Source of the DNA: Holophagaceae bacterium UBA692
GTDB lineage: Bacteria > Acidobacteriota > Holophagae > Holophagales > Holophagaceae
Direction of reading: 5' to 3'
Assembly (NCBI GenBank): GCA_002297665.1
Contig: DBMS01000186.1
Coordinates: 22,031 to 42,470 of the forward strand
Length of the DNA stretch: 20,440 bases
Shown here: one piece after another, positions 7,044-14,689 of the stretch
How positions within the stretch are numbered: position 1 is the stretch's first letter
Layout: each line of letters opens with the position of its first letter
Position numbers and translations under genes: made by a program
The notes under the pieces: generated by a model
What the model was told of the DNA's origin: nothing
Database searches by the model: none
The model's input: only the letters and a program-made list of their open reading frames with translations

Positions 7044-9222
7044 TCAAGGTTTTGACGCACAGGGCTTCCTGAACGGGGACTGCTCCAACCCCGCCTCCGT
7101 CTTCGGCCTCCATCCCCGGGCCGGCTCGGGCCTGGAGGCGCGGGTCTTCGCGCCCCGGGCCACGAGGGTCGAGCTGGTGAAGGAACCCGCCGGGGAGGTG
7201 GTGGCCGAACTGCGCATGACGCACCCCGAGGGGATCTTCGAGACCGTGCTGCCGCGGCTCCGCAAGTGGTTCCCCTACCACTTCCGGGTCCACGGCTGGG
7301 GCCCGGAGCCCATGGAGATGGAGGATCCCTACCGGTTCAGCGCCGCCCTGGGCGACCTGGACATCTACCTCATGGCCGAGGGCACCCACCTCAGGCTCTA
7401 CGAGAAGCTGGGCGCCCACCCCTCGGAGCGGGACGGCGTGGCCGGGGTGGACTTCGCCGTGTGGGCCCCCAACGCGCGGCGCGTGAGCGTGGTGGGCACC
7501 TTCAACAACTGGGACGGACGCCGGCACATCATGCGCCCCTTCGCGTCCTCGGGCGTGTGGGAGCTCTTCATCCCCGGGATGGTCCCCGGCGACCTCTACA
7601 AGTTCGAGATCAAGAGCGCCGCCGGCAAGGTGCTGCCCCTCAAGGCCGACCCCTTCGCCTTCCAGTGCGAGCACGCCCCGGGCACCGCCTCGGTGGTGCA
7701 CGATCCCGCCGGCCACGACTGGCAGGACGGCGACTACATGGCCGGGCGGTGGAAGCGCAACCGCTTCGACGCCCCCATGAGCATCTACGAGGTGCACCTG
7801 GGCTCCTGGCGCCGGCGGGAGGACGGCGGCTTCATGAGCTACCTGGAGCTGGCCGACGCGCTGATCCCCTACGTCGCCGAAATGGGCTTCACCCACATCC
7901 AGATGCTGCCGGTGAACGAGCACCCCTTCTACGCGTCCTGGGGCTACCAGCCCCTGGGCATGTTCGCCCCCACCTGCCGCTACGGCTCGCCCCGGGACTT
8001 CCAGGCCTTCGTGGACCGCTGCCACGGGGCGGGCCTGGGCGTCCTGCTGGACTGGGTCCCGGCGCACTTCCCCGGCGACGCCCACGGCCTGGGCGAATTC
8101 GACGGCACCCACCTCTACGAGCACGCCGATCCCCGCAAGGGCCGGCACATGGACTGGGGCACCCTCATCTACAACTACGGGCGCACCGAGGTGCAGAACT
8201 TCCTCATCGCCAACGCCCTGTTCTGGCTGGACCGCTTCCACATCGACGGCCTGAGGGTGGACGCGGTGGCGTCCATGCTCTACCTGGACTACAGCCGGGC
8301 CCAGGGGCAGTGGCTGCCCAACCGGTACGGCGGCCGGGAGAACCTGGAGGCCGTGGCCTTCCTGCGCCGGCTGAACGAGGTGGTCTACGCCCACTTCCCC
8401 GACACCTGCACCGTGGCCGAGGAATCCACCGCCTGGCCCATGGTCTCGCGGCCCACCAGCGTGGGGGGCCTGGGCTTCGGCTTCAAGTGGAACATGGGCT
8501 GGATGCACGACACCCTGGCCTACTTCGGCCGGAACATGCTGCACCGCAGGCACCACCACGGCGAGATCACCTTCAGCATGCTCTACAACGACACCGAGAA
8601 CTTCATGCTGCCGCTCTCCCACGACGAGGTGGTGCACGGCAAGAAGTCCCTGCTCTGGCGCATGCCCGGCACCCGGTGGGAGCAGTTCGCCAACCTGCGC
8701 CTGCTGCTGGCCTACCAGGCGCTGCACCCCGGCAAGAAGCTCCTTTTCATGGGCTGCGAGTTCGGGCAGGACCACGAATGGGACCACAACAAGGCGCTGG
8801 ACTGGCACCTGCTGGAATTCCAGGAGCACCAGGGCGTAAGGCGCCTGGTGGGCGACCTCAACGCCCTGTACCGCGGCCTGCCGGCCCTCCACGAAAGGGA
8901 CTGCGCCCCCGACGGCTTCCAGTGGATCGACTGCGAGGACCGCAGGAACAGCATCCTCGCCCTCATGCGCAAGGCCGGCGACGGCTCGTTCGCCGTGGCC
9001 GTGCTCAACTTCACGGCCCTGCCCCACCACGGCTACCGCGTGGGGGTCCCCGCCCCGGGCCGGTACCTGGAGGCGCTCAACTCCGACGCCGCCGCCTACG
9101 GGGGCCAGAACATGGGCAACGGCGGCGCCGTGGAAACCGAACCGTTGCCGGCACACGGCTTCCCCCAGTCGCTGGCGCTGACCCTGCCCCCCCTGGGGGC
9201 CCTGGTGCTCAGACTCGGCTAA
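7036..9222 (+). CDS. glgB: 1,4-alpha-glucan branching enzyme (GH13_9 with CBM48)
   Basis: GlgB cuts an alpha-1,4 chain and re-attaches it as an alpha-1,6 branch during glycogen synthesis in the cytosol. The 728-residue length is normal for the family. The N-terminal part is an extra beta-sandwich, then a CBM48 (VDFAVWAPNARRVSVVGTFNNWDG). The catalytic barrel has YEVHLGSW, region I DWVPAHF, region II GLRVDAV (nucleophile D409), region III AEEST (acid E462) and region IV LSHDEVVHGK (D530). The spacings of 53 and 68 residues equal those I recall for E. coli GlgB (405, 458, 526). ATG 7036 is chosen because GAGGAA lies 5 bases upstream; it overlaps the debranching gene in ATGGCTGA, which suggests translational coupling. 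The frame stays open upstream to 6847, but that stretch is a shadow of the debranching gene. Confidence 0.97.
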   Translation: MADQGFDAQGFLNGDCSNPASVFGLHPRAGSGLEARVFAPRATRVELVKEPAGEVVAELRMTHPEGIFETVLPRLRKWFPYHFRVHGWGPEPMEMEDPYRFSAALGDLDIYLMAEGTHLRLYEKLGAHPSERDGVAGVDFAVWAPNARRVSVVGTFNNWDGRRHIMRPFASSGVWELFIPGMVPGDLYKFEIKSAAGKVLPLKADPFAFQCEHAPGTASVVHDPAGHDWQDGDYMAGRWKRNRFDAPMSIYEVHLGSWRRREDGGFMSYLELADALIPYVAEMGFTHIQMLPVNEHPFYASWGYQPLGMFAPTCRYGSPRDFQAFVDRCHGAGLGVLLDWVPAHFPGDAHGLGEFDGTHLYEHADPRKGRHMDWGTLIYNYGRTEVQNFLIANALFWLDRFHIDGLRVDAVASMLYLDYSRAQGQWLPNRYGGRENLEAVAFLRRLNEVVYAHFPDTCTVAEESTAWPMVSRPTSVGGLGFGFKWNMGWMHDTLAYFGRNMLHRRHHHGEITFSMLYNDTENFMLPLSHDEVVHGKKSLLWRMPGTRWEQFANLRLLLAYQALHPGKKLLFMGCEFGQDHEWDHNKALDWHLLEFQEHQGVRRLVGDLNALYRGLPALHERDCAPDGFQWIDCEDRRNSILALMRKAGDGSFAVAVLNFTALPHHGYRVGVPAPGRYLEALNSDAAAYGGQNMGNGGAVETEPLPAHGFPQSLALTLPPLGALVLRLG

Positions 9223-9225
9223 GAT
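9220..9225 (+). promoter_or_regulatory. Possible -10 element upstream of glgP
   Basis: TAAGAT overlaps the glgB stop codon and ends 42 bases before the glgP ATG. The same hexamer stands before the cyclophilin-domain gene at 18651. No convincing -35 box is seen, and read-through from glgB is equally likely. Confidence 0.2.
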
Positions 9226-9267
9226 GGTCCTTCCCTCAACCCGCCTCCCCCGGAAAGGCTTGCCCCC

Positions 9268-11391
9268 ATGGATACGCTGCAACAGAAGCTCCAGAAGCTG
9301 ACCCGCAACCTCTGGTGGACCTGGCGCCCCGAAGTGCGCGCCATCTTCCGGGACCTGGACCTGGACATCTACCACAAGGCGCACCGCAACCCCGTGCGGG
9401 TGCTCAAGGAGATCACCCCCGAGCTCCTGGAGAAGCGCGCCGACCAGGTGGACATCGCCACCCGCACCGACCGCGCCCTGCGCCAGCTCAACGAGTACCT
9501 GAACCCCCTGACCACCTGGGGCATGATCCACGCCGGGAGCCTGCAGTCCCGCCCCGTGGCCTACTTCTGCGCCGAATTCGGCATCCACGAGTCCCTGCCC
9601 ATCTACTCCGGCGGCCTGGGCATCCTCGCGGGCGACCACCTCAAGGGCGCCAGCAACCTGGGCGTGCCCCTGGTGGGCGTGGGCCTCATGTACCACCGCG
9701 GCTACACCACCCAGATGCTGGACGCCAGCTTCTGGCAGCAGGACGTGAGCGAGCCCTTCGAGCTCGAGGACCTGCCCGTCTACCCCGCCATCGGCGCCGA
9801 CGGCGCCCCCGCGCGGGTCAGCGTGGAGCTTCCGGGGCGGCTGGTGTGGGCCAAGGTGCTGGAGTGCCAGGTGGGGCGCATCCGCCTCATCCTGCTCGAC
9901 ACCCGGGACGACGCCAACAGCGACGAGGACAAGGCCCTGGCCGCCAACCTCTACGGCGGCGACAACCGCATGCGCATCCAGCAGGAGCTCCTCCTGGGCG
10001 TGGGCGGATCCCGGGCGCTGCGGGCCCTGGGCATCACCCCCAGCGTCATCCACCTCAACGAGGGCCACTCCGCCTTCGCCATCCTGGAATGGGCCCGCCA
10101 CCGGGTGCAGCAGGACGGCATGGAGCCCTGGGCCGCCATCGCCGAGGCCGCGTCGGGCACGGTGTTCACCACCCACACCCCGGTGGAGGCCGGCCACGAC
10201 AAGTTCCCCGCCGATCTCGCCGAGGAGCACCTGCGCGCCCTGGCCGAGGGCCTGCGCCTGCCCCTGCACGACGTCCTGGGCCTGGGGCGCACCAACCCCG
10301 GCGACCTGGGCTCGCCCTTCCTCCCCACGGTGCTTGCCCTCAAGCACTGCCGGCGCGCCAACGGCGTCTCGGCCCTGCACGGCAAGGTGGCCCGGTCCAT
10401 GTGGCAGCACCTGTGGCCCACCCGCAGCGAGCACGACGTGCCCATCGGGCACATCACCAACGGCGTGCACGTGCCCAGCTGGCTCTCCTCCGAGCTCAAC
10501 ACCCTCATGACCACCCACCTGGGCGTCAACTGGATGGAAGGCATCGTCCGCCCCGACCTGTGGACCAAGATCGCCGCCATCGACCCCGCCGAGATCTGGG
10601 AGATCAAGAAGGTCCTCAAGCGCCGCATGCTCAAGCTCGTGCGCGAGCGCCAGACGGCGATGCGCGCCCGCCAGGGCCTGCCGCCCCTGGAGCCCGCGCC
10701 CCTGGACCCCGACGCGCTGACCATCGGCTTCGCCCGGCGCTTCGTGCCCTACAAGCGCCCCGACCTGCTCTTCACGGACCTGGACCGCCTGGACGCCCTG
10801 GTGAACAACCCCCAGCGCCCCGTGAACCTGATCTTCGCCGGGCGGGCCCACCCCGCCGACGGCCCCGGCAAGGCCCTCATCCAGAAGGTGGGCCAGCTCA
10901 CCGCCGACCCCCGCTTCCGCAACCGCATCCTGTTCGTGGAGAACTACAACATCCACATCGGGCGCAACCTCTACCAGGGCGTGGACGCCTGGCTCAACAA
11001 CCCCCGGAGGCCCCTGGAAGCCTGCGGCACCAGCGGCATGAAGGTGGTCATGAACGGCGGCCTCCACGTCTCCGTGCTGGACGGGTGGTGGGCCGAAGCC
11101 TACGACGGCGAGAACGGGTTCGCCATCGGCAACGGCGAGATCCACGCCTCCACCGAGGTTCAGGACAAGCGCGACGCCGACGCCCTCTTCCGCCTCCTGG
11201 AGGAGAAGGTGGTGCCCATGTACTACCGGCAGGACTCCAACGGCGTGCCCCGCCAGTGGATCCACGCCATCCAGCGGTCCATGCGCACCCTGGCCTGGCG
11301 CTTCAACGCCGACCGCATGGTCATGGACTACGTGCGCAACTGCTACCTGCCCGCGGCCGTGGCCGCCTCCTGCCAGATGCCCACGGCCTGA
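9268..11391 (+). CDS. glgP: Glycogen/alpha-glucan phosphorylase, short DUF3417-containing GT35 type
   Basis: It releases glucose-1-phosphate from the non-reducing ends of alpha-1,4 glucan using phosphate and pyridoxal phosphate. At 707 residues it is shorter than E. coli GlgP (about 815) and belongs to the shorter branch common in archaea and many bacteria. The N-terminal NLWWTW ... RNPVRVLKEI block is the DUF3417 signature. Next come YFCAEFGIHESLPIYSGGLG (about 98-117), HLNEGHSAF, HTPVEAGHDKFP, ITNGVHVPSW and RRFVPYKRPDL. The PLP-binding motif ACGTSGMK places the Schiff-base lysine at 592. GGAAAGG sits 9 bases before the ATG. It follows glgB by 45 bases and works with the debrancher upstream, which removes the stubs that stop the phosphorylase. 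A GC-rich hairpin follows its stop codon. Confidence 0.96.
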   Translation: MDTLQQKLQKLTRNLWWTWRPEVRAIFRDLDLDIYHKAHRNPVRVLKEITPELLEKRADQVDIATRTDRALRQLNEYLNPLTTWGMIHAGSLQSRPVAYFCAEFGIHESLPIYSGGLGILAGDHLKGASNLGVPLVGVGLMYHRGYTTQMLDASFWQQDVSEPFELEDLPVYPAIGADGAPARVSVELPGRLVWAKVLECQVGRIRLILLDTRDDANSDEDKALAANLYGGDNRMRIQQELLLGVGGSRALRALGITPSVIHLNEGHSAFAILEWARHRVQQDGMEPWAAIAEAASGTVFTTHTPVEAGHDKFPADLAEEHLRALAEGLRLPLHDVLGLGRTNPGDLGSPFLPTVLALKHCRRANGVSALHGKVARSMWQHLWPTRSEHDVPIGHITNGVHVPSWLSSELNTLMTTHLGVNWMEGIVRPDLWTKIAAIDPAEIWEIKKVLKRRMLKLVRERQTAMRARQGLPPLEPAPLDPDALTIGFARRFVPYKRPDLLFTDLDRLDALVNNPQRPVNLIFAGRAHPADGPGKALIQKVGQLTADPRFRNRILFVENYNIHIGRNLYQGVDAWLNNPRRPLEACGTSGMKVVMNGGLHVSVLDGWWAEAYDGENGFAIGNGEIHASTEVQDKRDADALFRLLEEKVVPMYYRQDSNGVPRQWIHAIQRSMRTLAWRFNADRMVMDYVRNCYLPAAVAASCQMPTA

Positions 11392-11414
11392 TCCGGACGA
11401 CTTGAATTCCGCAT

Positions 11415-11440
11415 CCGTCCGCCCCGCCCGGGGCAGGCGG
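11415..11440 (+). terminator. GC-rich hairpin downstream of glgP
   Basis: The arms pair around a GCCC loop (GCCCC with GGGGC at the core). The stem extends by five more pairs if one T (11418) and one A are bulged. It starts 24 bases after the glgP stop. No T-run follows, so it could be a Rho-type or RNA-stabilising hairpin rather than a classic intrinsic terminator. Confidence 0.35.
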
Positions 11441-11468
11441 CGGCGTGGCTTCCCGGCACGGGATGGCT

Positions 11469-11474
11469 TACACT
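11469..11474 (+). promoter_or_regulatory. Possible -10 element of the outer-membrane protein gene
   Basis: TACACT, within the repeated 13-mer ATGGCTTACACTG, ends 42 bases before the ATG at 11517 and lies after the glgP hairpin, where a new promoter would be expected. The -35 region is not recognisable. Confidence 0.3.
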
Positions 11475-11516
11475 GCATGCATGGGCCATCGCCTTGTTGC
11501 AAAAAGGAAAACCTTC

Positions 11517-12191
11517 ATGGGCATCTCCCTGCGCGCCATCGTCCCCACCGCCGCGGCCCTGCTGGCCTGCGGCGCCCTCCACGCGGAAAGCGGCATCTGG
11601 GGCGTGCAGGTCGGCATGGCCCAGCCCTCCGGAGGCGCCAAGCAGTGGGTGGGCTCCACCGTGGGCGCCGCCCTGGACGTCACCGACACCTACAGCCTGG
11701 GCGGCCAGGACGCCGTGCGCATGCGGTTCGGGTACTTCACCTTCAAGGCCAGCAACCGCAACCCGGAAACCCTCACGGTGCCGGGCTGGGCCCCGGCCTC
11801 CTACCCCGCCGACACCACCAACGAGGCCTACGCGTTCACCTACGGCGCCGAGTACGTGCGCACGCTTCCCGCCCGGCTCTACGTCCTCGCCGGCCTGGGG
11901 GTCGCCTACGTCTCCGCCAACCGCACCGGCACCTTCGACCTCACGGCCGCCTCGGCGGGCCCGGTGCGGAGCAACTACGACGCCAACAACTTCGTCCCCT
12001 ACTTCTGCGGCGGCCTGGGCGTCCAGATCACCCGGTCCCTGGCCCTGGAGGCCCGCTACCAGTCCACGTCCATGAAGGCCCAGACCCGGAGGCTGGATCT
12101 CAAGCCCCTGGGCCTGTCCACCCCGGCCGAGGTGGCCTTCGAGAAGCTGACCGTCTCCACCCTGACGGTGGGGTTCAGCCTGACCTTCTGA
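11517..12191 (+). CDS. Small outer-membrane beta-barrel protein with signal peptide
   Basis: This 224-residue protein starts with a clear signal peptide (MGISLRAIVPTAAALLACG, cleavage probably after ALHA). The mature part alternates polar and hydrophobic residues with many glycines and aromatics, for example FTYGAEYVRTLPARLYVLAGLGVAYV and VQITRSLALEARY. It ends in VGFSLTF, a C-terminal phenylalanine of the kind recognised by the BAM complex. This fits the eight-stranded OmpW/OmpA-like barrel class; no ligand can be named. AAGGAA lies 7 bases before the ATG at 11517, which selects it over in-frame codons from 11445. It is followed after 13 bases by the phosphodiester glycosidase gene, so the two envelope proteins are probably co-transcribed. 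Confidence 0.8.
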   Translation: MGISLRAIVPTAAALLACGALHAESGIWGVQVGMAQPSGGAKQWVGSTVGAALDVTDTYSLGGQDAVRMRFGYFTFKASNRNPETLTVPGWAPASYPADTTNEAYAFTYGAEYVRTLPARLYVLAGLGVAYVSANRTGTFDLTAASAGPVRSNYDANNFVPYFCGGLGVQITRSLALEARYQSTSMKAQTRRLDLKPLGLSTPAEVAFEKLTVSTLTVGFSLTF

Positions 12192-12204
12192 CCCGGAGCC
12201 CCCC

Positions 12205-13068
12205 ATGAACCTCCGCTGGGCCATCGCCTGCCTCGTCGCCTTCGCCCCCCTGCGGGCCCAGCTCAAGGCGGGCCCCTGGGTCCCCGCCTACCAGGGCGTG
12301 GAGATCGCCACCGGCGAGGCCCCCGAGCCCCGCCGGCAGAAGGCCTACGCCGTGCGCGTGGACCTGCGGGCCCCGGGCGTGGAACTCTTCACCACCCCCC
12401 ACGCCGGGCCCCGGGAGACCACCAGCGAGACCACCAGCGAGTTCCTGGCCCACCACCGCCTGCAGGTGGCCATCAACGCCAACTTCTACGACCCCTGCTG
12501 CACCCCCGGGGACAAGGACCTCCTGGGCCTGGCCATGTCCGGCGGCGAGGTGGTCTCGCCCGCCGTGGCCAAGGGCATCGGCACCGCCGCCTTCGTGGCC
12601 ACCCGGGACAACTTCGCAACCATCCTGAAAACCGGCGAGGACTTCCGCACCAGCGGCCTCTGGACCGCCGTGGCCGGCACCGAAGTGGTGCTGGTGGACG
12701 GCCGCCGGACGGTTTCGGATATAAAGTTCAACAAGGCCACCCACCCCCGCACCGCCCTGGGCCTAACCCGCGACGGCCGCCACCTCATCCTCCTGGTCAT
12801 CGACGGCCGCCAGGAGGGCTACAGCGTCGGCGCCACCATGGACGAGGTCGTGGACTGGCTGGTGCGCTTCGGCGCCGCCGACGGCCTGAACCTGGACGGG
12901 GGCGGCTCCACCGCCCTGGTGCGGGATGTGGACGGCCAGCCCAAACTGGTGAGCCGCCCCAGCGGCGTGGCCCTGGGCTCCACCAGCCCTGCCGGCGGAG
13001 AGCCCCAGCAACGGTCCAACGGGAACAACTTCGGGGTCTTCGCGCGGCCGCTGCAGCCGGCAGCGTGA
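12205..13068 (+). CDS. Exported phosphodiester glycosidase family protein (NAGPA domain)
   Basis: The 287-residue protein begins with a signal peptide (MNLRWAIACLVAFAPLRA, then Q). The body matches the NAGPA/DUF2233 family, named after the human enzyme that removes GlcNAc from a phosphodiester on mannose. Signatures are VAINANFYDP, the HPRTALGLTRDGR segment, LLVIDGRQ, and the acidic glycine-rich motif GLNLDGGGSTALV (D231) followed by PSGVALG and NNFGVFA at the end. Bacterial members are periplasmic or outer-membrane-facing hydrolases; their natural substrates are mostly unknown but probably phosphodiester-linked sugars of the envelope. GGAG stands 6 bases before the ATG. It is the second gene of a pair with the barrel protein, and a hairpin with a T-tract overlaps its end. 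Confidence 0.88.
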   Translation: MNLRWAIACLVAFAPLRAQLKAGPWVPAYQGVEIATGEAPEPRRQKAYAVRVDLRAPGVELFTTPHAGPRETTSETTSEFLAHHRLQVAINANFYDPCCTPGDKDLLGLAMSGGEVVSPAVAKGIGTAAFVATRDNFATILKTGEDFRTSGLWTAVAGTEVVLVDGRRTVSDIKFNKATHPRTALGLTRDGRHLILLVIDGRQEGYSVGATMDEVVDWLVRFGAADGLNLDGGGSTALVRDVDGQPKLVSRPSGVALGSTSPAGGEPQQRSNGNNFGVFARPLQPAA

Positions 13069-13094
13069 GCCGGCCCCGGTCACTCGCCTTTTTT
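13065..13094 (+). terminator. Putative terminator between converging genes
   Basis: A short stem (GTGA and CCG pairing with CGG and TCAC, one G bulged, 13065-13083) is followed five bases later by six T's at 13089-13094. It begins at the stop of the phosphodiester glycosidase. The minus-strand gene ends at 13080, and no T-run follows the stem on that strand, so the element would work for the plus strand. Confidence 0.4.
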
Positions 13095-13955
13095 CAGCCG
13101 GCGGGAAATGGGATGGAACACCGGATTGGCGCCGCGCTCCAATGGCCAGCTCCGGCCTTCCGCCTGGGCCTTCCAATACCCCCAGGGCAGCTTCCGGGTT
13201 CCCAATTCGTAATCGAAGCCGTCGTAGGGTTCCCGGAACGAATAGAAGGCCCAGTGGGACCGCCGGGCGTCCAGGGCTGACAGCACGTCTTCCAGGTAGG
13301 CCGCCGCCAGCCTTTGGCTGAACGCGGGGAGATCCCGCGCGGTGCCGCGCACGCCCCCGTACCAGGCCTTCATGCGCCCGGGCGGAGCGTCCTCCTCCAG
13401 GCCGGTTCCCGCCTCCGGGGCCGGTTCATTGACGAGGTTGTAGGCGACCAGGGCCGGATGCCCCTTAAGGCATGCGGCGAGATCCCGCCAGTACCTGGCC
13501 GCCTGCTCCCACCAGGCCTTGTCCCGCCAGATCCTCCCGTCGAACGCGCCGCCGTTGTTCTGGCGCCACCGCATTCCCGGAAGGGAAAGGGGCACCACGA
13601 CCACCTTCAGGCCCGCCGCCTGGGCCCGGTCCAGGGCGGCCCTCAGGATCTCCACGTCGCCCGGCGCCAGGCCTTCGTACCGGTCCGCGTTCCCCAGCAG
13701 GAAGTCCCGGCCCGACCCCTTCCATTTGTCCCAGGCCAGCCGGATCCACCGGACGCCCTCGCCCCGGGCGGCCTTGAGGTAATCCAGGGACGGGGGTTCG
13801 TCGTTCATGCAGTTGGCGCCGAAACGGGGCCGTTCATCCCAGAAAGCCATGGGAGCCTCTGGCGCTCCAGGTCCCGCGGGGACTTGGCCTACCGCCGGAA
13901 CCTGGGCAACCAGCCCCACCGAAAGCGCGGCTGCCCTGAGAATGGCTGCAGTCAT
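13080..13955 (-). CDS. Exported GH5 (cellulase-superfamily) glycoside hydrolase, apparently missing part of the barrel
   Basis: The 291-residue product has a signal peptide (MTAAILRAAALSVGLVAQ). Its first two thirds look like a GH5 TIM barrel: FGANCMND, GVRWIRLAWDKW, LKVVVVPLSLPGM and HPALVAYNLVNEP, with acid/base E177. The C-terminal piece HWAFYSFREPYDGFDYELG resembles the last strand, which normally carries the substrate-stacking Trp. Only about 60 residues separate these parts, where GH5 enzymes usually have over 100, and no GE-type nucleophile motif is seen between them. The strands carrying the nucleophile therefore seem deleted in frame, and the protein may be catalytically dead. The start is uncertain: ATG 13955 has a weak ribosome site, and TTG 13964 follows a GGGGG. 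The frame continues upstream to 14174 without family similarity. It is downstream of the toxin-antitoxin genes on the same strand; the 128-base gap holds a weak hairpin (13998-14015). Confidence 0.75.
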   Translation of the reverse strand: MTAAILRAAALSVGLVAQVPAVGQVPAGPGAPEAPMAFWDERPRFGANCMNDEPPSLDYLKAARGEGVRWIRLAWDKWKGSGRDFLLGNADRYEGLAPGDVEILRAALDRAQAAGLKVVVVPLSLPGMRWRQNNGGAFDGRIWRDKAWWEQAARYWRDLAACLKGHPALVAYNLVNEPAPEAGTGLEEDAPPGRMKAWYGGVRGTARDLPAFSQRLAAAYLEDVLSALDARRSHWAFYSFREPYDGFDYELGTRKLPWGYWKAQAEGRSWPLERGANPVFHPISRRLKKGE

Positions 13956-14083
13956 GGCATTCAATGGACGTGACCCCCGACTCGCCGGGATGCCCTCGGA
14001 TGGATGGCCCCATCCCTTCGGTGTCCCCCTGGGGCGGAGGGTTCCCGGTAGCCCTGAACCGGAAGCCCTGGATTCTGTTCTTC

Positions 14084-14410
14084 CTAATGCCTGGCCCACT
14101 CCAGGAGCGCCAGCTGCGCCGCCGCGTTGGGCGTGAGCCCTGCGCGCTTGGCCTTTGAGACGAAATCGGACCAAATGGAGGGTTTCACCCGGAGGGTATG
14201 AACCTCCGCCGCTTCCACGGCCTGCCCTTTCCTGGGCCTTCCTTGAGGCGTGAGTACAGGCGGCACATGCGGCCCAAGCTCGGCCTCAACCGCTCGCGCC
14301 TCGCGGGCATAGTTCGATTGCACCTCGTCGTGGGAGTGGCCGTCCCGTTTGGCCTTTTTCAGGGCTTCGTCCAGGGTGGTCTTCTTCCCGAGGGGCAGCA
14401 ACGTTTCCAT
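14084..14410 (-). CDS. Probable antitoxin of a BrnT/BrnA-like pair
   Basis: This 108-residue protein has a charged N-terminal part (TLDEALKKAKRDGHSHDEVQ) and a C-terminal segment, LRVKPSIWSDFVSKAKRAGL, followed by TPNAAAQLALLEWARH. The latter resembles a ribbon-helix-helix DNA-binding fold: a beta strand, a helix, a turn and a second helix. AGGAGG lies 6 bases before the ATG at 14410, much better than the in-frame codon at 14437. It starts 11 bases after the stop of the toxin-like gene, in the toxin-first order usual for BrnT-BrnA modules. It would bind and neutralise the toxin and repress their shared promoter, where a palindrome is present. The role rests on gene order and fold impression, since I recognise no exact family. 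Confidence 0.6.
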   Translation of the reverse strand: METLLPLGKKTTLDEALKKAKRDGHSHDEVQSNYAREARAVEAELGPHVPPVLTPQGRPRKGQAVEAAEVHTLRVKPSIWSDFVSKAKRAGLTPNAAAQLALLEWARH

Positions 14411-14416
14411 GGGGCA

Positions 14417-14422
14417 CCTCCT
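14417..14422 (-). promoter_or_regulatory. Strong ribosome binding site of the antitoxin, touching the toxin stop codon
   Basis: AGGAGG reads on the minus strand 6 bases before the ATG at 14410 and shares its first base with the stop codon of the upstream gene. Translation of the two genes is probably coupled, with the antitoxin strongly favoured. Confidence 0.6.
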
Positions 14423-14658
14423 TACAGGGGGAAGCAAGTGACGGGATAGACGGTTTCGGACGCGCTGACGTCGAAAACCAGGCGGTATGGCCGCCCATCC
14501 ACTTCGGCCTCGATCACGTACCGATGGCGCACCCGCGAGGCCCGCATGTCATCGATCCCGGCCCAGAATATTCGTTCGAGCAACCCCTGGGATACGCCGT
14601 GCGATCCGATATGTGCCGTATTGTTGTCATCCCAAAGAAACTCCATTGGGTTGCCCAT
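14422..14658 (-). CDS. Probable BrnT-like toxin (DUF497/RelE-fold type ribonuclease)
   Basis: The 78-residue protein begins MEFLWDDNNTAHIGSHGVS, very like the FxWDxxKxxxNxxxHGVS opening of BrnT toxins, and ends in a beta-strand stretch (YRLVFDVSASETVYPVTCFPL) in place of the usual ISAR/ARPL ending. Members of this family cleave mRNA on or off the ribosome. The acidic/histidine opening is kept, while the C-terminal arginine seems replaced by Cys-Phe, so activity is uncertain. Either ATG 14658 or ATG 14646 could be the start; neither has a good ribosome site, and a transcript from the promoter upstream would be almost leaderless. The 5' end and promoter lie in an unusually AT-rich patch (28 G+C in 70 bases at 14621-14690), a sign of foreign origin. 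Confidence 0.6.
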   Translation of the reverse strand: MGNPMEFLWDDNNTAHIGSHGVSQGLLERIFWAGIDDMRASRVRHRYVIEAEVDGRPYRLVFDVSASETVYPVTCFPL

Positions 14659-14660
14659 AT

Positions 14661-14689
14661 AAACGTAATACGTTTTATTCGCCTGTCAA
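14661..14689 (-). promoter_or_regulatory. Toxin-antitoxin promoter with palindromic operator
   Basis: On the minus strand a perfect TTGACA (14684-14689) lies 16 bases before TACGTT (14662-14667). A perfect inverted repeat with 7-base arms, AAACGTAATACGTTT (14661-14675), overlaps the -10 position just before the toxin ATG. This is where the autorepressing antitoxin of such modules normally binds. The operator role is inference. Confidence 0.55.

Noticed and set aside
7003..11502. A 1,499-codon open frame on the minus strand opposite glgB and glgP
   Set aside because: Same artefact: antisense of GC-rich codons, repetitive composition, and it spans two recognised genes.
13314..13973. Plus-strand frame opposite the GH5 gene
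   Set aside because: No family features; the minus strand carries NEP and other GH5 motifs plus a signal peptide.
13956..14174. N-terminal extension of the GH5 frame
   Set aside because: Basic, low-complexity residues precede a clear signal peptide, and the extension overlaps the antitoxin end.
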